Source: JANNBN01 sp031430595
GTDB taxonomy: Bacteria > Actinomycetota > Acidimicrobiia > Acidimicrobiales > JANYDT01
Direction of reading: 5' to 3'
NCBI GenBank assembly: GCA_031430595.1
Contig: JANPBU010000030.1
Coordinates: forward strand, 62,001 to 126,000
DNA: 64,000 bases
Within the stretch, counting starts at the first letter, position 1; each line of letters opens with the position of its first letter. The notes beneath the pieces are model-generated. The model made no database searches and was not told where the DNA came from. It saw only the letters and a program-made list of their open reading frames with translations. Position numbers and translations under genes: made by a program. Shown here in pieces: positions 27,701 to 34,689 of this stretch.

Positions 27701-29010
27701 ACTCGTCTTCCGGGCCACTCGGCGGTAAGTCTGTTGTGTTCGTTGTGCGAACTGCCTTGGGTGGTGTAAGCGCGCAGACTGTTTCCGTCATTGCTGACAT
27801 CTATGGCAATGCCACACTGGGCGCATTGACCGTGGCCCCCGGTACCTACGATGTTCAGGCGTACTTCGCAAGCGGGCCACTTTCGGTGACCGATGAGAAC
27901 TATGTCGGCTCGACAAGTACCGTTGTCGAACTCATCGTTGCGGTGCCGGTTGCACCGACGATCACCGCCTCCGCTCAGAATGCCGACAACTCGGCCTACG
28001 TCGCAAACACCTGGACGAAACAGAATGTGACGGTGAGCTACGTGTGCAGTGTGGCGAACTGCCCACCGAGTCAGACTGTCACTGCTGAGGGAACAACAGT
28101 TGTGGGCCCGGTAACGGTCACAGCACCGAACAGCGCCACTGCAAGTATCACGTTTGGCAATGTAAAGATTGACCGCATACCGCCGACGATCACCGTGACG
28201 ACGCCGGCCGCCAACGCGACATTCTCAGTTGGCCAAGTGGTGACACCAGTATTCACGTGTGCCGATGCGCTCTCCGGTTCGGCCGTATGCGTAGTTGCTA
28301 CTGCTGTCAACACGGTAACGCCCGGAGCAAAAACCTTCACCGTGAATGCCACCGACGTCGCAGGCAACACCTTTACCAGGTCGGTCAGCTACACCGTCAC
28401 GGCAGTCGTAGGTTCCGCTGCACCAGTTGTTCTCGCCGACTTCGGTGTTGCCGGTCTTCAGTCGATGGGCTTCCAGTCCAATATTGTGATTCTCAGCGGA
28501 TCGTTTACTGACGCAGACGGAGCACCGCCGTACACTGCAACGGTGCGGTGGACGGCAACGGGCAGTTTCAGTCCGCTCGTGCTCAACAACAATGCGAACT
28601 TCGTATCGGCGTTCGCTTACCCATCTGCGGGTCTTCGTACGGTGACCGTGAGGGTGTGCGACAAGTTCGGTAATTGCGGAACCGACGACGTTGCAATTAC
28701 CGCCGGGGTTACGCAGAAGGTGACCCCTCGGGTTGTTTGTGTCGTTGATCGAGGAACCGCCACTAACCCCAGGTTCCAGGCCCGATTCGGCTACACCAAT
28801 GCCGCCTCGATACCGTTGTACGTGCCGACAATTCCTCTCGTTGAGAACAGCTTCTCGGTCAACCCGTACACGCGGGGTCAACCGCAGATATTCATGCCGG
28901 GCACACAGGCCAATGTCTTCTTGGCTACGTTCCAATCGGGAAGTATTTCGTGGAGGTTGAATAACGTCTCGGCTACCGCATCGTCAGGTTCTTTACGATG
29001 TCCGCCGTAA
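18772..29010 (+). CDS. Giant exoprotein: four CSLREA/beta-helix modules, LPSGY array, gingipain-like protease, Ig-like domains
   Basis: 3412 residues from the ATG at 18772 (AGGAG ribosome-binding site; the earlier GTG at 18685 lacks one). A signal peptide ends near residue 43. Four modules follow, each opened by a CSLREA-type motif (around residues 65, 555, 965 and 1495, e.g. 'CTLRAAIQEAN') and followed by a Gly/Asn-rich parallel beta-helix, 'DADTGPNN.QN.PV' and an Ig-like block with 'GNTSQFS'. Residues 1972-2056 are 17 pentapeptides, mostly LPSGY. A C25/caspase-like peptidase comes next, with the likely catalytic His2389 in 'YLSGHFSAG' and Cys2426 in 'ALGCHSGYS'. The last roughly 750 residues are Ig-like and PKD/HYR-like domains. 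No LPXTG or membrane anchor. Probably a secreted or surface protease/adhesin; the target is unknown. Confidence 0.9.
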   Translation: MRRNRTKWTNNALHSTPGRIVALVVVAALALIGVPPLIGPSQAATTFIVSSTADTADVLPGDGVCLTSTAVCTLRAAIQEANALAGDDTIQFALPGGAAAAVITPLSPLPPITQPLIIDGFSQTGSVQNTAAVGNNGTLAVELSGTNLVTVGLQIQSTVSLHGLSIGAFTVAGVQVSAGTGATFGGNYIGLTRSGDAAKPNGVGIEFTGTSSGARVGATVIGGAAPSARNVVSGNTNMGILIGGNTTNPRFTNNYIGTDKTGLLPLPNGAGIVADGVGSTVTGLSIGDVAVNFPNVISGNNGSAIVLGTNASGSYVAGNYVGVGVNGTTLGNGAGGGPAIDIYSDNNVIGSSSSAPVNGTGFDPNGNIIANNPLGGVRVFGTGNAVRANSMYANGVFGIFQGNGVFANDLDDADTGPNNQQNWPDITNARITGGLLSFDVAIGSSAAFSAYPIQIEVFVTSATAPFQGRTFFYRIAKTGGPGSLTISGVNASAIGANIGDDLVATATDANGNTSQFSPIAGITSGGFVVNSTLDLPDAILSDGLCDASAGTGICTLRAAIMQANNTATNPGFDSINFNIAPLDGTVKTINLTSALPDVTDNLIIQGESQNGSSCNSWPFALKVAINGNSVPGTILRATTGRLLANALIINRGAGGSTATLRLSGSNSVLQCMHIGTNAAGTATQAGAVGTPNGASVLVEGSTNIIGGTAANQRNVIGDEASIQIQIAPGANNNTVQNNSIGVSPAGAPITHSANWFQGVYVAGNNNAIGGRLTGQANVIANMNNGDGVWVGAGTGNSVVANSIYNNSALGIKIDDGNNQDAGDPDAGPNNKQNVPVMTAATIDGSGNFIATATIDSTSGNSTAPMNFDFFKTDGVTNQGKAVVGWNVIGATPGGGQIGFLASASAAGLTVGDKIVATMTDANGNTSQFSAPITITGPASGAYVVDSTGDAVDATPGDGICSTGILLSTCTLRAALQEANAHAGPDVINFNLPGGGVQTLSPAALPIISQTVTVDGYTQPGATANTLALGSDASLRVELKRALQFNGAATAGSIVRGLVINGAGLSLQLSNATGVTISGNYIGTNAAGTAPVGGSNGIFLSSSSGNVIGGNTPADRNLLSGNARGVYSISGSNNNRIVGNYIGTNAAGTTAVSNSTGVALTGGNNNEVGGTGPGEGNLISGNTYGIAAEGNLTDAGESNLKILGNRIGTNAAGNAAVPNSIPILAGAPVGSPGSVTGLRIGDGTVVGRNVISGNSGNGITLAENVVGALIQGNYIGVAADGTTALGNGGDGVTLGTSGPVNGTVVGSGGPSYTNSGSFNVIAYNGGAGINVQNNGTGNALAGNSFANNDDKGILLGVGPANDVGDADTGPNNYQNSPVLTLAPGSSQISWTGDFSNPGGLYVIAFYEADGGISGEGQRLAVVDTGFSTSGILPNIQGFGLTAGDKIVATATDAVGNTSQFSNIVTYSPVAVPIVVDSTGDAADTSPGDGVCATNAAACTLRAAIQETNALAGADVINFGITPFDGAVKTIVLSSPLPLIVEALTIDGTTQNGASCAVWPPTLRVAIDGGAVAGRLIHATAGALTLRGVAIKGGASGDSIVALSGTGSQLRCNFIGTNAAGTSTATGTAGASTGTAVLITATGTSNTIGGPLPTDANLISAEANRQISVLGNANIILGNRIGVAANGAAITRSGTTAWDQGIFVLGNANQIGGATAGQGNRVASFAQGIQIDLGNGNSIRGNSISGSSISGIDLTASSDVPARTGISFNHAVIPPPALPIVGGNRYQNYPVLNGATFDGTKTRVIGTLVSTPSRAHQVDLFTSPTCNASSFGDGLIYLGNVSVTTDANGNGSFDVQFPVGLAEPAGVTSTATDMVSGDTSEFSYCRPASTINLTWVAAQTVGNSATTPQFITDRLQEKWFKIPVSPGAKVKVTLTSPAGSALSLHSDPTLLYNESLNPSSAAALSAEAADFAFLPSGYLPSGYLPSGYLPSGYLPSGYLPSGYLADGALPSGYLPSGYLPSGYLPSGYLPSGYLPSGYLPSGYLPSGYLPSGYLPDAYANASRRSLLGISMDPKATVQTLERNTFELSGDVYVRVVGPFDPANAFTVRVDVNGGVCAGLASISGSLPTPSTANPQTVIVTDSTRIAPTVPGDNSVATAVQSLRDLAALPDVNGVVVDLGTGVHPRVAAARTQADANKACPAAQNALATEIKRVIDSYRSPALKYVVLAGGTEAIPYYQVSDVAGLANEKDYIPPVDPLSASEGSLRSGMVAGQDFYGSQTRLAIGGRTITVPGLAVGRLVDTAKDITDTVAQYRATGGVVAPQSSLITGYDFVGDTARKVVSELTPGGGIANDTLIQDPGEAPSSPSAWTATQLRTKLLSGNHDLIYLSGHFSAGNLLAADYKTTVGANEIQQSTVDLRDTVVVALGCHSGYSITKGDLLSAQSPDPDWAKAFLRKGSAAYIAATGYAYGDTELSEYGERLVLELQRQMRTGTGPISIGEALVNAKQAYLASLPQLTGIDEKTLASMTLFGLPMMKIDMPANNRITNATGSIVSSAPDVLSGPGVAVGLSAAELPLGSQLTQNTKSLVNISTNSNITTTYFSGKDGVVARPFEPLLPKEINDVTVGGKVLRGIAMTGGSYVDQTVIPLTSSVSIETSGIHQSYNSDVFYPNQTWSANYFDAVKGGSTRLITTPAQYRSTSTGSIDGTLRTYPTMNFRLYYLPSTWPAGSAAQRAAALSPSPQVYGASGEKTGGNLTFRVNARTDGSAGTQAVWVLYTATSGPLFGNWAKLDLARDANDPNSWVSTVALGTGTPAANIRFMVQAVNGAGVPTLETNLGSFYTPIDTGAPVPPPAVATQLSFATVPSSVGYLQSGTYKAVLSNTGTSAGLAGKTVIFDIAGQQVAATTNSAGEATVTAAPAIPTGSYTVSATFRGDTAFLSSTAATRSFVVVKDSTTLSLTPPSSTVSIGSPAGIKAALRDSSSGPLGGKSVVFVVRTALGGVSAQTVSVIADIYGNATLGALTVAPGTYDVQAYFASGPLSVTDENYVGSTSTVVELIVAVPVAPTITASAQNADNSAYVANTWTKQNVTVSYVCSVANCPPSQTVTAEGTTVVGPVTVTAPNSATASITFGNVKIDRIPPTITVTTPAANATFSVGQVVTPVFTCADALSGSAVCVVATAVNTVTPGAKTFTVNATDVAGNTFTRSVSYTVTAVVGSAAPVVLADFGVAGLQSMGFQSNIVILSGSFTDADGAPPYTATVRWTATGSFSPLVLNNNANFVSAFAYPSAGLRTVTVRVCDKFGNCGTDDVAITAGVTQKVTPRVVCVVDRGTATNPRFQARFGYTNAASIPLYVPTIPLVENSFSVNPYTRGQPQIFMPGTQANVFLATFQSGSISWRLNNVSATASSGSLRCPP
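24685..24939 (+). repeat. 17 x 15-bp coding repeat (LPSGY array)
   Basis: Six LPSGY units, one LADGA, nine LPSGY and a closing LPDAY, with no gaps. Codons vary widely (ggt/ggc/gga/ggg Gly, tac/tat Tyr, agt/agc Ser) while the peptide stays constant, so the protein repeat is selected rather than freshly slipped. It forms a linker between the fourth beta-helix module and the protease region of the giant exoprotein. Confidence 0.97.
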
Positions 29011-29018
29011 ACCCACCT

Positions 29019-29078
29019 CGTCTGTAAAGCCATCGTCTGTAAAATCATTATCTGTAAACGTATTATCTGTCCAGGTTT
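29019..29078. repeat. Four imperfect 15-bp tandem units
   Basis: Units start CGTCTGTAAA, CGTCTGTAAA, TATCTGTAAA and TATCTGTCCA, filling the gap between the giant gene's stop (29010) and the cyclase start (29082). They are iteron-like, possibly binding sites controlling the cyclase gene, or a slippage product. Confidence 0.75.
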
Positions 29079-29081
29079 GTT

Positions 29082-32000
29082 GTGACTGAATCCCCGATTG
29101 CCTACATTCCGACTGACCGACGTCATGCCCTCGTGGCCGGCGTCGATCTGCCGCGTCGAACCTTCGGGGCAGCTGTGTTTGCTGACATCTCCGGTTTCAC
29201 CCCGCTGACGGAAGCTCTTATCGCTGCGCTTGGTCCGCAGCGCGGGGCCGACGAACTGCCGATACAACTGAACCGAATTTACGATGCGCTCGTGGCGCAG
29301 GTCGACAACCACCGAGGTAGCGTGCTCACGTTCAGCGGCGATGCGATCACGTGCTGGTTTGACCAATCGGGTGACGGAGGTTGGTCAGCGTCATCGCTGC
29401 CCTCAGCCACTCAGCGCGCGACAATATGTGCGCTTGCTATGCAGAAAGTAATGCAGCAGTTTGCGAACGTCGACATTCCCGGTGTTGGGCTCGTTTCGCT
29501 TGCGGTGAAAGTGGCCGTGGCCACCGGGCCAGCCGTCCGTTTTCTGGTGGGCGATTCCAGCATCCAAACCGTCGATGTTCTGGCCGGGGAGACCCTGCAG
29601 CGGCTGGCGCGTGCGGAACATATGGCCGAACGCGGGGACGTGGTAGTAGACGAGTTCTCCGCTGCTGCGCTTAACGAACCCCACAACATTGTCGAGTGGC
29701 GCGTCGACCACGAAACGCACGAACGGTTCGCGGTGGTAACCAGTGTTGACGCTGCAGTAGCCCCCGACCCCTGGTCAGAACTTCCCGTCGATTGTCTTCC
29801 AGAGGAAGCGTTGCGCCCCTGGTTACTTCCGCCCGTCGCGAATCGTCTGTTCGGCGGAATGGGCGAGTTCCTCACTGAGCTTCGACCAGCGGTGTCGATG
29901 TTCGTGCGATTTGAGGGTATTGACTACGACGACGATCCCGAGGCGCACAACCACCTCGATACGTTTGTTCGAGCGATCCAACGAATCCTTGACCCCTACG
30001 AGACGTACGCCTTGCAGATTGCGATCGGCGATAAGGGGAGTTACTTCAACGCATGCTTTGGCGCGCCCATTGCGCACGGTGATGATCCACTTCGTGCCGT
30101 GCTGGCAGCACTGGAAATACGCGATCTGCGGGTGCCGGTCGTCGACGAAGTTCAAATCGGTATCGCCCGGGGTCGGTTCCGTACGGGTGCTTACGGTGGC
30201 GTGACCCGTCGAACCTACGGAGTGTTCGGCGATGAAGTAAACCTCGCAGCTCGGCTTATGCAGGCCGCTGGCAAGAATGACGTGTTTGTTGATGAGAGCG
30301 TTCAACGGCTCACGGTCGACTCGTTTGTTTGGAACCGGATGGATCCGCTGCAGGTCAAAGGTAAGTCACGTTCGATTCAGGCATACCGGTTGATCCGTTC
30401 GAGAGCGAAGGAGAGTGTCGGCCTCGGTCACCCGGAGTATGCGATCCCGATGATCGGCCGTCGGGCTGAACTCGCGACGATCCTGGATCGGCTCGACGAC
30501 GCCCGATCTGGTCGTGGTCAAATAGTCGGCGTGACCGGCGAAGCAGGTCTGGGGAAGTCGAGGCTCGTTGCCGAGGTGCTCCGTGAAACCGGAAACCGAA
30601 GTGGAAATTTCGCGGATTTCGGAGGTGAGTGCCAGTCGTTTGGCGTCAACGCCAGTTATCTGGTGTGGCACGACATCGCACGGGCACTATTCAGTCTCAA
30701 TCACAACGACTCGACCGCGGTCCAACTGCGTTCGGTGGCGGAACAGTTGGCGACTGTGAACCCGGCGCTTGTTGACCGTTTGCCGTTGCTCAGCGGAATT
30801 CTCAACCTTGCAATTGACGACAACGAACTCACTACATCGTTCACCTCAGCACTTCGCAAAGCATCGCTGGAATCTTTGATGGTGGAAGTCCTCCGGGCGA
30901 GGGCGGCCGAACGACCTTTGCTGTTCGTTTTCGAAGACACCCAGTGGCTCGACCCGTTGTCGCGGGATTTGCTTCAGGTGGTTTCGCGAGCGATCTCCGA
31001 TCTTGCGGTGATGGTGGTGATTGTCTACCGGCCCGTCGACATGACAAGCCAAGGCGCATTGCGTTTCGTGGGAATGCCACATTTCACCGAGATTGTTCTG
31101 GCCGATCTTCCCGATGAAGACATTGTCGGTCTCGTGCAGGCCAAGCTTCAACAGCTGTACGGAGACGACACTGTCGCCGACCCAGATTTGGTCGAACAGC
31201 TGAGTGTCCGCGCCCAGGGCAACCCGTTCTACATCGAGGAACTTCTCAACTTCCTCAACGACCGTGGTCTTGATCCGCGTGAGGCGAATCCGCTAACGCA
31301 GGTTGCACTTCCCGACACGCTGTACAGCCTGATCCTCGGGCGTATCGACCATCTTTCGGAAGATCAAAAGACGGCTCTAAAAGTCGCAAGCGTCATCGGA
31401 CGTCTATTCGTTGTTGCGATGCTGAATGGGGTGTACCCACCGTTTGCCGAACGTGAAGGACTCGCGACTGACCTCGCCACACTTGCGCAAATGGAACTTA
31501 CCGTCCTTGAAGCACCCGACCCTGAACTTGCGTACCTGTTCAAACATGTTCTAACTCAGGAGGTTGCCTACGAGACGCTCTCGTTTGCAACCCGGGCCAT
31601 GCTGCACGACCAAATCGGCCGCTACATAGAGACCCGTCACATCGACGAAGTCGACCAGCAACTCGACGTCCTTGCCCATCATTACGACCGCAGCGAAAAC
31701 CTAAGCAAACGTACGGAATACCTCCGCAAAGCCGGTGAAGCTGCGCAGGCCGCCGGTGCCAATATTTCCGCCATCAACTACTACCAAAGGGTGCTTCCGC
31801 TTCTGCCTGATGACGAACGTATGGATGTGTTCTTGCAAGTTGGTCGGGTGCAGGAATTGGTGGGTGACTGGGGCTTGGCTGAGGCTGCAAACCGACAGGC
31901 ACTCGAGCTGGCCAACAGCGGTATTGCGGCCCCGTTGAATCGTCGTACGCGTGCCCGGGCCCACCAAGCTCTCGGTGTGCTTGAGCGCAAACGCGGGCAG

Positions 32001-32933
32001 TCAGTTGTTGCTTTGGACCTGTTTGAACTCGCTCGGGAAGACTTCGAATTGTTGAACGAGACCGCGGGTGAAAGCCAAATCGCTGCGGAGATCGGGGACG
32101 TGTATCGGCTGCAGGGGCGGTTCGGCGAAGCGCATTCGTTTTACGACAAAAGCTTGCAGATTGCTGGGCAGATCAACGAGACCTCAGTGCGCCGAGCGGC
32201 ATCAGCAGATGCACTGAAAGGGGCGGGAATTGTTGCTTTGGTGCAGGGGGATTACAGCGCAGCCGGTGCGTTCATCGAAGAGAGTTTGGCGATTCGTCGA
32301 GAGATGGCTGACAAACCCGGTGTGGCGGCGCTTCTCAACAACCAAGCCGTATTGGCCAGATTCCAGCATGATTTTGCCGGTGCGCGCAGGCTCAACGATG
32401 AGAGCCTGATGCTGCTGCGCGAGGTAGGTGATCAATGGGCAGTGGGGCAGTTGCTGAACAACCAGGCTTGCGTGGCCGCTGACCAGGGCGACTATCGCAG
32501 CGCTCGGGTGTTGTTGGCTGAAAGTTTGTCGATTCGGCGCCAGCTTGGTGACAGGGTCGGCCTTGCACTTTCGCTGAATACCCTTGCCGATGTGGTGATC
32601 GATGAAGGCGACTATCTGACTGCTGTTCCCCTCCTCGACGAAAGCCTCGTGCTGTACCGCGAGTTAGGCGATAACTCTGGCGTTGCCTACCTGCTGGAGG
32701 ATTACGCTGCGGTTGCGGCGTTCGAGGGTCGTTCGGCTGATGCCCTTCGTCTCGCTGGTTTCGCGGCGGCGCTTCGTGAAGATGTTGGGGCCCCGCTAGC
32801 TCCAGCCGAGCAGCAACGCGTGGAACGGTTGCTGGCCCCGGCCCGGGCGGCACTCGACGTCGCTGCGACGGAGGCGAGTTGGCTGGCTGGCCAGGACCTT
32901 GCGCGAATCCTCGATTTCGACCGCCTGTTCTAA
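29082..32933 (+). CDS. Tandem class III nucleotidyl cyclase - AAA ATPase - TPR protein (soluble adenylyl cyclase-like)
   Basis: 1283 residues, GTG start. The first cyclase half has both metal-binding Asp residues: D35 in 'FADISGFT' and D87 in 'FSGDAI'. The second half lacks them but has the transition-state pair N387 and R391 in 'GDEVNLAARLM', which the first half lacks. The halves should therefore pair to make one active site, as in vertebrate soluble adenylyl cyclase. An AAA/NACHT-like ATPase follows (Walker A GEAGLGKS, 486-493; 'LLFVFEDTQWLD' Walker B), then about ten TPR-like repeats to the end. No membrane segment. Likely a cytoplasmic cAMP (or cGMP) producing sensor. CDGSH gene 59 bp downstream. 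Confidence 0.9.
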   Translation: MTESPIAYIPTDRRHALVAGVDLPRRTFGAAVFADISGFTPLTEALIAALGPQRGADELPIQLNRIYDALVAQVDNHRGSVLTFSGDAITCWFDQSGDGGWSASSLPSATQRATICALAMQKVMQQFANVDIPGVGLVSLAVKVAVATGPAVRFLVGDSSIQTVDVLAGETLQRLARAEHMAERGDVVVDEFSAAALNEPHNIVEWRVDHETHERFAVVTSVDAAVAPDPWSELPVDCLPEEALRPWLLPPVANRLFGGMGEFLTELRPAVSMFVRFEGIDYDDDPEAHNHLDTFVRAIQRILDPYETYALQIAIGDKGSYFNACFGAPIAHGDDPLRAVLAALEIRDLRVPVVDEVQIGIARGRFRTGAYGGVTRRTYGVFGDEVNLAARLMQAAGKNDVFVDESVQRLTVDSFVWNRMDPLQVKGKSRSIQAYRLIRSRAKESVGLGHPEYAIPMIGRRAELATILDRLDDARSGRGQIVGVTGEAGLGKSRLVAEVLRETGNRSGNFADFGGECQSFGVNASYLVWHDIARALFSLNHNDSTAVQLRSVAEQLATVNPALVDRLPLLSGILNLAIDDNELTTSFTSALRKASLESLMVEVLRARAAERPLLFVFEDTQWLDPLSRDLLQVVSRAISDLAVMVVIVYRPVDMTSQGALRFVGMPHFTEIVLADLPDEDIVGLVQAKLQQLYGDDTVADPDLVEQLSVRAQGNPFYIEELLNFLNDRGLDPREANPLTQVALPDTLYSLILGRIDHLSEDQKTALKVASVIGRLFVVAMLNGVYPPFAEREGLATDLATLAQMELTVLEAPDPELAYLFKHVLTQEVAYETLSFATRAMLHDQIGRYIETRHIDEVDQQLDVLAHHYDRSENLSKRTEYLRKAGEAAQAAGANISAINYYQRVLPLLPDDERMDVFLQVGRVQELVGDWGLAEAANRQALELANSGIAAPLNRRTRARAHQALGVLERKRGQSVVALDLFELAREDFELLNETAGESQIAAEIGDVYRLQGRFGEAHSFYDKSLQIAGQINETSVRRAASADALKGAGIVALVQGDYSAAGAFIEESLAIRREMADKPGVAALLNNQAVLARFQHDFAGARRLNDESLMLLREVGDQWAVGQLLNNQACVAADQGDYRSARVLLAESLSIRRQLGDRVGLALSLNTLADVVIDEGDYLTAVPLLDESLVLYRELGDNSGVAYLLEDYAAVAAFEGRSADALRLAGFAAALREDVGAPLAPAEQQRVERLLAPARAALDVAATEASWLAGQDLARILDFDRLF

Positions 32934-32992
32934 GTTGGGATCAGCCCCCGGCGCATCAGACGTAACACGAAAACCCGTTTAGGTTAATTGCT

Positions 32993-33232
32993 ATGACTGA
33001 AAACGATCCTTCTGCTGTCGCTGTTCCTACCCCTGTTCCTACCCCTACCCAAGCCACGATCACACTGCGCGCCGACGGGCCGCTTTTGGTGCAAGGCGAT
33101 GTGAAAGTGATCGGCACTGACGGCTCCGAAATCGACCGTGGTGGTCGTGTTGCGTTCTGTCGTTGCGGTTCAAGTCAGAACAAGCCGTTCTGCGACGCCT
33201 CGCACAAAGCGGTCGGGTTCAAAGCACCCTAA
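32993..33232 (+). CDS. CDGSH-type iron-sulfur domain protein
   Basis: 79 residues. The 2Fe-2S motif CxCx..CxxxH reads 'CRCGSSQNKPFCDASHK' near the C-terminus, giving the three-Cys one-His ligand set of CDGSH (mitoNEET-like) proteins. The N-terminal 20 residues are Pro/Thr/Val repeats without homology that I recognise. Probably a small redox or Fe-S carrier. Same direction as the cyclase gene. Confidence 0.9.
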   Translation: MTENDPSAVAVPTPVPTPTQATITLRADGPLLVQGDVKVIGTDGSEIDRGGRVAFCRCGSSQNKPFCDASHKAVGFKAP

Positions 33233-33266
33233 GGTTTTGCACCTTGCGACTTCCGTGAGGGCCGCA

Positions 33267-34383
33267 TCAACAAAGGCCCGCGGGGTAACTAGTCGAGCAG
33301 CCGGGGTTGTTCTTGAACGACATACCCGTTCCTTTGCTCGCTAGCCAAATATCCGCTGAGCCTTCTCCGTCGCCGTTGTTAAGAAACCGGTTTCCTTTTG
33401 CGACGACCTTCGTGGCCACGAACTGAGGGGGCGGCACCTCGTGATCCATGATCACTAAACCGCCGGCTCCAAGGCCACCGAAGTCGACTCTGTTGTCAGC
33501 GATGTTGCCAGAGAGCATGTTCCCAGTGAGTTGCACGTCACTCGCCCCGTCAACCATCACGCCGATACCGGTTGGCAGGGGGGGTCGGGTCCGAGCGAGT
33601 GTTGTTGACGACTTTGTTTTCGATGAGGCCAATTCCGCTCATGCCAGGATCTACGTAAATGCCCATATGGTTGTCGTGCACGTGGTTCGCCATGACTTTG
33701 ACCTTCGATGAAGAGATGCAAAGACCGACGACGTACCCGCTAACTTCGTTCAATCGAAGGTCGCTATTAGAGGGCGCCTCGACACACATGGCGATACTGG
33801 CAATCGTGCTCGGGCCGTTGACAATCTTGTTTCGCAGGTAGCTGGTCTTGGGCGCATTAGTGGCGAGGACACCGTAAGACTGAGCCTTGAATATGGAAAC
33901 GCCTGCAATCGTCGTGTTGTCCGCCCCGGCAATGATGACCCCGGTGCCGAATCCAGAAATCGTGAGCCCGCTGATAGAAACCCCGCTGATTCGGTTTCCA
34001 TTCATTGTGGCCGGACGATGACTGAGCACCGGGTCAAATTCACCGAATGTCACCTCACCTACGACACAGATACCTGCGTCGGTAGAAACGCCTTTATCTG
34101 GAGGGCCGATTCTCGTGACGTCGGTGCAGGCGTTCCGTATGAGTGTCGCCGGGGCTTCAAGTTTTGCCCCTGTCCCGACCAGGCGAAGACCCGACGTTTT
34201 GATGACAAGTTGCTCCCGATAGACACCGGCTCGTACAACGATGGTTGAACCAGCTTGTGCGCTGTCAATTGCCGCCTGGATCGATTGTCCGGGTTTCACC
34301 GTCACAGCAGATGCCGGATGCTGTGCCAAGACAACTAACGGTCCGGCGATAAGTAGAGAAACTGCGAGGATATGACGTCGCAT
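33267..34383 (-). pseudogene. Secreted beta-helix protein, copy 2, frameshifted at a C7 tract
   Basis: Paralogue of the gene at 12887-13984. The ATG at 34383 has a good AAAGG site and encodes an intact signal peptide 'LLIAGPLVVLAQHPASA'. The frame breaks at a seven-base run (G7 on the top strand, 33578-33584), where 'DPTP' continues as 'PANRYRRDG' and stops. Six bases would give 'PLPTGIG', as in copy 1, and the second half (33267 to about 33600) would then be in frame to the end. It may be a pseudogene, a phase-variable locus or a homopolymer sequencing error. If read through it would be about 370 residues. Confidence 0.75.
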
Positions 34384-34448
34384 CGTTGCACCTTTCGTGA
34401 GGGGCACCGTCGCCCACTTTTCGAGTGTGCGGATTTCGCACTGCCACT

Positions 34449-34468
34449 GCATCGGGGAAACCCCTCGA
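34449..34468 (-). promoter_or_regulatory. Conserved GGGGTTTCCCCGATGC box, site 2
   Basis: Same 20-bp top-strand sequence as site 1 (GCATCGGGGAAACCCCTCGA). It begins 81 bp upstream of the copy 2 ATG at 34383. Confidence 0.55.
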
Positions 34469-34492
34469 ATTGCTGTTCTGCATGCACAGAAT

Positions 34493-34586
34493 CCGCTCAC
34501 ACCAACCCCCATTGCCGCTCACACCAGCCCGGAAACAGCAGGCGAGTTCATTCATTGGCGATGTGAAACGGGCCGAGGTGTGAGCG
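34493..34586. repeat. Three-arm stem-loop element III
   Basis: Direct arms CCGCTCACACCA at 34493-34504 and 34515-34526; inverse arm GGTGTGAGCG at 34577-34586, with GCCCGG/CGGGC further pairing inside. Same layout and core as element II. It sits in the 306-bp gap between the beta-helix copy and the HNH gene, which also holds the box above and the LexA site below. Confidence 0.7.
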
Positions 34587-34653
34587 AGGCAGGTAGGTGG
34601 CTGGTTCAGGTGAATTCGGCTCGAAAACCCTAACAAATCCCTAACTTCATTTA

Positions 34654-34667
34654 CGAACATATGTTCG
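34654..34667. promoter_or_regulatory. LexA (SOS) box
   Basis: CGAACATATGTTCG, a perfect 14-bp palindrome matching the Gram-positive/actinobacterial LexA consensus CGAAC-N4-GTTCG. It ends 22 bp before the HNH gene ATG and overlaps the region where its -35 would be; TATTGT (34678-34683) is a possible -10. Confidence 0.85.
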
Positions 34668-34689
34668 GGTAAAAGTGTATTGTGGGTTT

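Noticed and set aside
28225..28935. 236-aa minus-strand frame at the giant gene's 3' end
   Set aside because: Antisense shadow with no hydrophobic, domain or start signals.
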